Shown: positions 48,901 to 54,646 of the stretch, piece by piece
Position numbering within the stretch: position 1 is the first letter of the stretch
Layout: each line of letters begins with the position of its first letter
Assembly (NCBI GenBank): GCA_037176905.1
Contig: JBBBWG010027845.1
Location: 3,054-57,699 of the forward strand
Source of the DNA: Azolla pinnata
Lineage: Eukaryota; Streptophyta; Polypodiopsida; Salviniales; Salviniaceae
Direction: 5' to 3'
DNA: 54,646 nt
The notes under the pieces: model-generated
What the model saw: the letters and a program-made list of their open reading frames with translations, nothing else
Told to the model about the DNA's origin: nothing
Database searches by the model: none
Made by a program: the position numbers and the translations under genes

Positions 48901-51860
48901 CGCATATTTCTCCTCAATGTTAACTTAAGACTATCTGCTTGCCGCTCCAGCTCCTTTCCTCGTTTGAAAGCTTGCAATGCTGCATCTCCCTTGCCCTCTT
49001 TTTTTAATGCAAGCCATAGTTTCTTTTGTTCCTGTGCTTGCAAAAGAAGTATTTCAGGTGTTACTGAAGAACTTTCACTGATACCATCATCAGCATCACC
49101 CATCACTGCTGCTAACTGTCCCATTGATGTAGTAGGTGAGATATTTCTTGATCCGACCAATTCCTGAATGTCTGTTAGATCTGTCTTTGAAGGATCTTTT
49201 GCAGGCATGTTATGGTCTAGCAGACCTTTCAGCAATGAATCCGTTTCCAAATCATTATTAGTTCTTGAATTGCCACCTGCAGTTTTGCAGAAGTCAGGTA
49301 GAGTGCAATATAAACCTATATAGGAAATTTCTTGTATATTGTTTAGGAACAAAAATCACTACAATTTTTCCTTTCATATTCTTTGAAATAGGAAGAATAG
49401 TTTCTGTTTATGTCACAGTGAACAGAAATCCAATTATGACAGTCAAACCCCAAAAACTCCAACTTATTACATTAGTACCCATCAAGCACTACTCCATCTT
49501 GACCGGCTCAAACTTTGTCACATATCAGATTTTTGTTAGTTGGTCTTCATTGTTACAATCTCTCAGGAAAAGAACTCCAGCATCAACATCAAATCATACA
49601 TTATGATATCATATCTTTATAGAAGGCAGCTTACAAACAATAAGAAACAGTACCTCCAAAGGAAGCTAGTTAGCTTGCATTGTTTCAGATATTAGTTTTC
49701 CTATACATATATGTAGCACACAAGATAGATGTTATCATCACACTGTAAGTGACCCTTAACATGTCAGAGGGTATACACAATTTGGAAACTTTAAGCTTTT
49801 CTCTGTAGATAAACACATTTGCTCATTCGCTCGGTCACAAAGACACAGAAATTACTTAAGCATACTATATATAGATGCATCTTTGTAATACCAAAAGAAT
49901 CTGGGTAGCATGTATAAAAGAATGATGTTGTGATTTTAAGCCACAATCTACCAGAAACAATTTTAACTAAAAGACCTTTCATAGCTTTGTTCTTAGGCCC
50001 ATGACGCAGCTCGAATCTTGCAGCATCCTCCAGTTTCTTACACGGATCGCAAACTCGTACCTGCCCTTCTCCTTGTCCACGTAGATAAAGTTTCTGTTGT
50101 GTACAAGTTCCACAAAAGATACCTCCACATCTACGACAATGGTGCTACATTTACAGTAGGCTGAATATTAGTATTAGCATAAAATGGACCATGTCCAGCT
50201 TCCCTGTCTTATCGAACCCTGGTGATTTACATCAATTATTAATTTCAAGTAGGCTGGATCGTGTACACAAATACTCTGCACTTTCTTCACACGAAAACAT
50301 ACCATACAAACAAAAGCATGCTAGACACGGACACTCATGCTGATCTACTTCCAAAGTAGTCAAGCAAAAAGAAAAGAAGTTTCACCATTATATTCAATTA
50401 AAGTATAAACAACATAAATTTCCTTTTGTTTCATGGATGAAACATAGGAAATTTACATATATGAAACCATATAAGTTATGCCCATGGTTTCCTGTTGAAG
50501 AACCATGGGGATAAATTGAATGGAAAGCAAGGATTTAGAGAGCCAGAGAGGAAATGTATCACTTTGAAAAGCAAGTCATGGTGTGCATTGGGAAAAGCAC
50601 GCATGATATATCCAAGATGGTCTAACATCACAAAATCTTGGAAAACAAGGTACTTGACCGATCAAATCAGATAATTAATTGTTATTACGATAGGAAAGTG
50701 TGGTGATCATATGATCCTACCTTTATCAAGGAATCACGATTCAAAAGATAGCAATCATATTTGCATGGTTCAACGTTTCCTGGCTTTCTTAATTCGTCAA
50801 CTTCATTTTTATGGTACATTTTCCTTGGTAAAATTGTTGCATAGCCAGTGGTCAGTGAGACATCGTGAGATTCTTCATTTGATGCTAGTAATATAATACA
50901 AAGGTTCCATTCGAACCACAAATTCACATACACAATACACACCCATTTGTCAATTGGCTGGAGACAATAATAAGAATCACAGGAATGACTGAAATAATAC
51001 ATTAGCTAGGCTGGATCTATATTACTCATTCTACTGGTCTCTACCAAACGGCTTTAGTTCTCAGTGTATAACACATCATCCAAAATGTGGCCACCAATAT
51101 GCACACCTACAGCATGTTTCCAATTTCAACGCACAACTCTGTACAAAGATACACACCTGTGTTTATGCATATAAGGTGTAAGTAAGTATGCATATGCGTG
51201 TGCCAAAAAATGCCCATTTACACGCTTTAAGAGCACATTGATTACAAATCAGCCTTGAATAACGTACAAACATATATATCTGTCCATATGCGTGCAAGGA
51301 GTAAGTATGCATGTGCGTATACCATCAAATGCCCATTTACAAGCTTTTGAGGGCATATTGATTTCAATTCAACATTGAACTATGAACAGAAATATATATT
51401 TCTGTACGAAAATGTGCATGTGTATGCACAAGGGTATGAAGAAGTCTATGTGAATGCATCGGGTATAAGTGAATGCATATGTGAATCGATATGCACATGC
51501 ATATGTGGTGTGCATGTGTTGTGTATGTGTGAATGTGCATGTGAATGTGAATGTGAATATGAATGCATATAGTCATTGTCTAGGTGTACGGGTAGCATGC
51601 ATATGGGTACGTGTTGTATGTATGAAGGTACAGGTGCAAGTACAGATAAGTGTACGTGCATAGTATGTGTGAGTATGAGTATGTGTATTTGTATGCATCT
51701 GCACATATGCATCTCGAGAGAGAACGGATAAAGAAACGAAAGCTACCTTGCGGTTGAAGAGGGTGAATGCAGATGTGCATCCTTGGCAATGGGATGCATC
51801 AAGCACCCATTCATTCCCTTTGAGAGCGGGTTTGGGCGGTAATCCTAACTTCTCGAGCAT
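45971..51860 (-). CDS. FYVE zinc-finger protein with DM14-like repeat modules
   Basis: Four exons in transcription order: 51860-51747, 50144-49976 (weak GTCTTT donor), 49276-47309, 47205-45971. They give 1161 aa. The FYVE domain (about 15-95) has W18-V-L-D21, four Cys pairs (C25/C28, C41/C44, C49/C52, C70/C73) and the phosphoinositide-binding R37-K-H-H-C-R sequence plus VRVC, so endosomal PI3P binding is expected. The remainder alternates two modules. Module A, of the LxHKRxALxLKRxGKLxEAKxEL type with a following AKxLEKQLE, occurs seven times (near 173, 325, 520, 655, 885, 997, 1119) and resembles the DM14 repeat. Module B, a short acidic D..LxxALKxxGWxxD sequence, occurs five times (near 271, 427, 483, 609, 1064). 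Plants have one such FYVE family of about this length. An ESCRT or vacuolar sorting role is inferred. The start at 51860 is the first ATG giving the conserved MLEKLGLPPKP. Confidence 0.92.
51176..51410 (+). repeat. tandem duplication in FYVE intron 1, followed by GTGAAT repeats
   Basis: Two copies (about 51176-51285 and 51289-51400) share GTAAGTATGCAT(A/G)TGCGT, ATGCCCATTTACA and a later CATATTGATT/CACATTGATT stretch. They are followed at about 51528-51565 by a GTGAAT hexamer run within wider ATGC/ATGTG-rich sequence. All are noncoding. Confidence 0.75.
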
Positions 51861-52250
51861 CCTTCCGATCCAGAAACGAGCAAGATGCAAAGAACAAGGG
51901 ATCCGATTCCTGCAAGAGATAGAGTTCACTGAGAGGAACCAAAACAGCGGCTTACCTTAGGCAACGAAGAAGAAGCACACGCAGTGGCAAAAACATCGCC
52001 ATTACGAACCAGATGGTAATGAAAATCCGCTCCTTTTTTTCTGCTTGAAATTTGAAGATCTGCTTCCCTCTTCCGGATCGAACTGAGGCAAATAAGAAAA
52101 GCAGAAGGAAGCGCAGAGCTGTGCAAGGCTTGGTCTGATGGAGGCGAGCGATCGACCGATCGATCGAGCGCTGAATGGAGGTTTTCGAGATGCAGGTTTT
52201 ACGAGGAAGAAAGGGGCCGTCTATTTCTGTAGAAATTCCCGGTTTTGCCC
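51861..52250 (-). promoter_or_regulatory. probable 5' UTR and promoter of the FYVE gene
   Basis: Immediately upstream of the FYVE ATG (minus strand). GATCGACCGATCGATCGAGC lies near 52151-52170. No clear TATA box was identified. No competing upstream ATG is in frame. Confidence 0.4.
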
Positions 52251-52894
52251 TCGGAGGGCAAGTCAGGAAATTTCTAAAACTTCATCTCTCTGTCTTCTCT
52301 TTTTTCATGGCCTTGTGAAAATAGTACACTAGAAAAAACACAAGAATGAATGTCTATCAGGTCAGGATTTGCTAGGCCTCAAATTCTTTTATGAACGAAG
52401 CCCGATTCGTGCCCGATGATAGAAAAATCGAAAAAAAACCCATCCTGAATGTATGACGATGGTGGTTCTGAACTGACGTGGACTGTGCCGATTGACTACT
52501 CATCCCGAGCTGTGAAAACCCATGCGGCAGAAACTGAACCGATGCATTCTCGATGCCAGTATTTGATCCCGAGCCACATCGATCTCGCCTTCTGGTCGAC
52601 TTCGAATGCGGAACGAGCGCGAAAACCGAGTCAAAGAAACTGACTCGATGCCTTTTGTTGGCCTCTTAGGTTATCAGCATGCTGGAGCTGGTGCACCAAC
52701 ATATTCAATGTTATCTTGGTGTTCAAATTCAGCCGATTGTGGATCATGTATTTGTAGTAAGTGGAGAGGGCATTTGCTCTAGCTCCAGTTAGTATGTAAC
52801 CAGACTTGTATAGTTATTTGTAATTGTTGCTCGATTGTGAATAAAGTTTTATTCATTGTACCTATTGTGCTCTATCTCTCTCTCTTGCTAATAA

Positions 52895-52988
52895 TAATCT
52901 TCTGGAGATGACATAATCTTCTGGAGATGACTCTTCTGGAGATGACCATAATCTTCTGAAGATGACATACTCTTCTGGAGATGACATA
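52895..52988 (+). repeat. ~18-bp minisatellite, five copies
   Basis: Five copies of TAATCTTCTGGAGATGACA, with variants that lose TAA or change GGAG to GAAG. Confidence 0.92.
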
Positions 52989-53754
52989 ACCAGCGTTTAG
53001 CATCTTCAAAATTTTCATAAATTGTTGAGAGTCGTTATGAATCAGACATCTAAACAAAATAGTCGATCAAAGTGAGATCTCAAGTGTTCCTCTCCTTGTT
53101 AACATAGCAATCAAGAAGAATTAAGAAAACAATTTATTTTGCAACGAATCACAATGTTTCTGACTACATGATTGACTTTACGAAAAGGAGCATATTGCTA
53201 AGATTTGACTAAAACTTTGACAAGTATTGAGCGAGAAATTTGAAGCGAATATTGGTTTTCACCATGAACGAACACATGTTTCTCTTTTTAAAATACTTGA
53301 AGCAGGTTTTTTAGCCCCATTTTAACGATACTAACAAATGATGTGTGACGATCTTAGATATCAATAGACCAAGTGTGCATCTCAGTTGCACTAGTTCAAT
53401 GAGCGATGGTTTCTCAGTAACTCCAATGCCGGTTAACACGACTAAGGAGAATAGTGCAAATAACGTGATTGGGATGTTATTGGCACAATTACATATTTGA
53501 TCACGACTTCCGGTCATTATCAAAAGAAATCTTTGTTTACATGGAACTTTTCTAGATCCCATGCAATGCAATACTCTTGCGAGCAATGACCAATTCTTTC
53601 TTGAGCCAGTTTTTGTGTTAATACCTTTGGAAGCACCGTATGTAAAGCCTCCCATTAGATTAAAAACATTAAGATGATGAGGACTCTGGTGTCAACTTAA
53701 ATAAACACGTCTCACTAACTCTCGGGGCCGCTATATTTCCTATATACTTCATTT

Positions 53755-53970
53755 GTAATACGATCAGCGCCATTGAGACAATAAGCACAATTAGCACGAT
53801 CGATGCAATTAACAGACGATGCGATTAACACGATCGATGCAACTAACAATCGATGCGATTCACACGATCAGCACGATAATTCGGTTCGCTCTTATGATCG
53901 ATCGACATTCAACGATGACCCCCATTTACACCGATGCCGATTAACGTGCGATTAACGCGATCGCGTGCGA
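53755..53970 (+). repeat. degenerate GATC/ATTAAC-rich repeat
   Basis: Phrases such as GCACGATCGATGCAATTAAC, GATGCGATTAACACGATCGA, GATGCGATTCACACGATCAG and GATTAACGCGATCGCG recur at irregular intervals of about 17-30 bp. The block is noncoding and unusually rich in CGATCG palindromes compared with its AT-rich surroundings. Confidence 0.7.
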
Positions 53971-54040
53971 TCAAAGCGCAATTCGGAATTCCGATTACGA
54001 GAACCCGATCTTCGGAGATTATCCCCAAAAGAGAAATCTT

Positions 54041-54646
54041 CGGATTACATGGTCTCTTGTTCTTTCTTTCTTATTGTCTTTGTCTCTTTGAGAAGTGAAG
54101 TTTTTCGTGGAATGGAAGCAGATGATCGATGAGGCGATGGTGCCCTCGGCTTCTCTGCCCCTCCCCACCATCGCTCTCCCCCACTGGCACCAACCGATTC
54201 ACCGCTGCTCTCCTTCCTCTCCTTTCGCGGTATGTTCTCCCATCCTCCTTTTCTGCATGTTTTCTTCCTCGTTTGGCAGAAAAAATCCGTGTCAATTTCA
54301 TTCCACATCCGCAAAGGTTTCTCATTCCCTAGAAATAGGCGCTGAAGCGTTTCTTCTCTGCAGAAAGTGAGGCGTTTGCTAACCTGCTTGGGTGTAGCTT
54401 ACACTAATGAGCTTATTTCCTTAGAAGGGACCTTAATTCAAAGGATCTCTCCACTGAAAGTAGAAACGAATTCGCGTAGAGCTCGGGAACTTTGCTTTCG
54501 AGGAGCAGAAAACGTTCCTTTGTTCCTTGCGTAGCTCTAATGAGAATTTTCCAATACACTGCAATTTCTAAAAAAATGCAATGAAAAAAAGGCTATCTTT
54601 TTTTGTATGTATGCAGAAGAGCAGAAAACCTTCCATTGTTCTTTGG
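54041..54646 (+). other. possible leader and first exon of a gene running off the window
   Basis: A pyrimidine/C-rich segment (54040-54230) ends in a donor-like CGCGGTATGTTC at about 54226-54237, much like the leaders at 22410 and 29842. The sequence beyond it resembles a leader intron and repeats GAGCAGAAAAC(G/C)TTCC near 54501 and 54619 (offset 118 bp). A short frame from an ATG near 54122 runs through to the donor, but no protein family can be named from it. Confidence 0.3.

Larger units (their letters stand above)
52251..54040. other. intergenic region with minisatellites
   Basis: No recognised gene. A 114-codon frame (53655-53311, minus) has an ATG and one hydrophobic stretch (ITLFALFSLVVLTGIGV) but no known family. 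The stretch at 52660-52870 ends in AATAAAGTTTTATTCATTGT and could be a 3' UTR or an old LTR end; neither can be shown. Confidence 0.45.

Noticed and set aside
51364..51789. His/Thr/Cys-rich frames
   Set aside because: They derive from ATGTG/GTGAAT repeats in FYVE intron 1; only the part from 51747 to 51860 is a real exon.
52660..52880. Possible solo Copia LTR end
   Set aside because: An AATAAA-type signal is present, but no matching 5' end, terminal TG/CA pair or target-site duplication could be shown.
52895..52988. Regularly spaced repeats that might suggest a CRISPR array
   Set aside because: There are no unique spacers of constant length, and this is plant nuclear DNA; it is a minisatellite.

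Overview
The window is nuclear DNA of a land plant, most likely a flowering plant of modest genome size. Three things point there: large GT-AG introns; TTTAGGG-type (plant telomere) repeats scattered through the sequence; and plant-specific families (an E-class PPR protein, an OVATE protein, an extra-large G protein, a FYVE/DM14-like repeat protein). I cannot name the genus. There is one 100-base N gap (33479-33578). No tRNA, rRNA, organellar insert or complete transposon was recognised.

Layout from left to right. A fragment of a CCCH zinc-finger gene (about 1949-2262, +) is followed at once by an intact orphan Copia-type gag ORF (2428-3330, +). Next come an intronless PPR gene (5160-7187, +), a seven-exon PRMT3-type arginine methyltransferase (9811-14153, +) and, tail to tail with it, a GC-rich OVATE family gene (15215-16696, -). 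A gene-poor, AT-rich 6 kb follows. Then an eleven-exon J-domain/GPALPP-DUF3752 gene (22789-27791, +) and a three-exon RING gene (31791-32990, +). The rest is on the minus strand: an eight-exon extra-large GTP-binding protein (34165-39345), a five-exon MYCBP/AMY-1 homologue of 103 aa (42481-44204) and a four-exon FYVE protein of 1161 aa (45971-51860). The last 2.8 kb are intergenic and may end in the leader of another plus-strand gene.

Exon structures were rebuilt by hand. Every exon given has GT/AG borders (one AAG acceptor in the J-domain gene, one weak GTCTTT donor in the FYVE gene), and the reading frame is kept across all junctions. The genes are ordinary housekeeping or signalling genes with no operon-like link between them.

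The unusual content is the repeats. Telomere-like arrays lie just 5' of several start codons, always with the C-rich strand as the sense strand. Many 120-170 bp segments are duplicated in tandem. A leader-intron element of about 280 bp is shared by the J-domain and RING genes. The FYVE protein alternates two repeated sequence modules. None of this amounts to a clearly new biological system. The strongest leads are the oriented telomere-like arrays at gene starts and the two-module repeat architecture of the FYVE protein.
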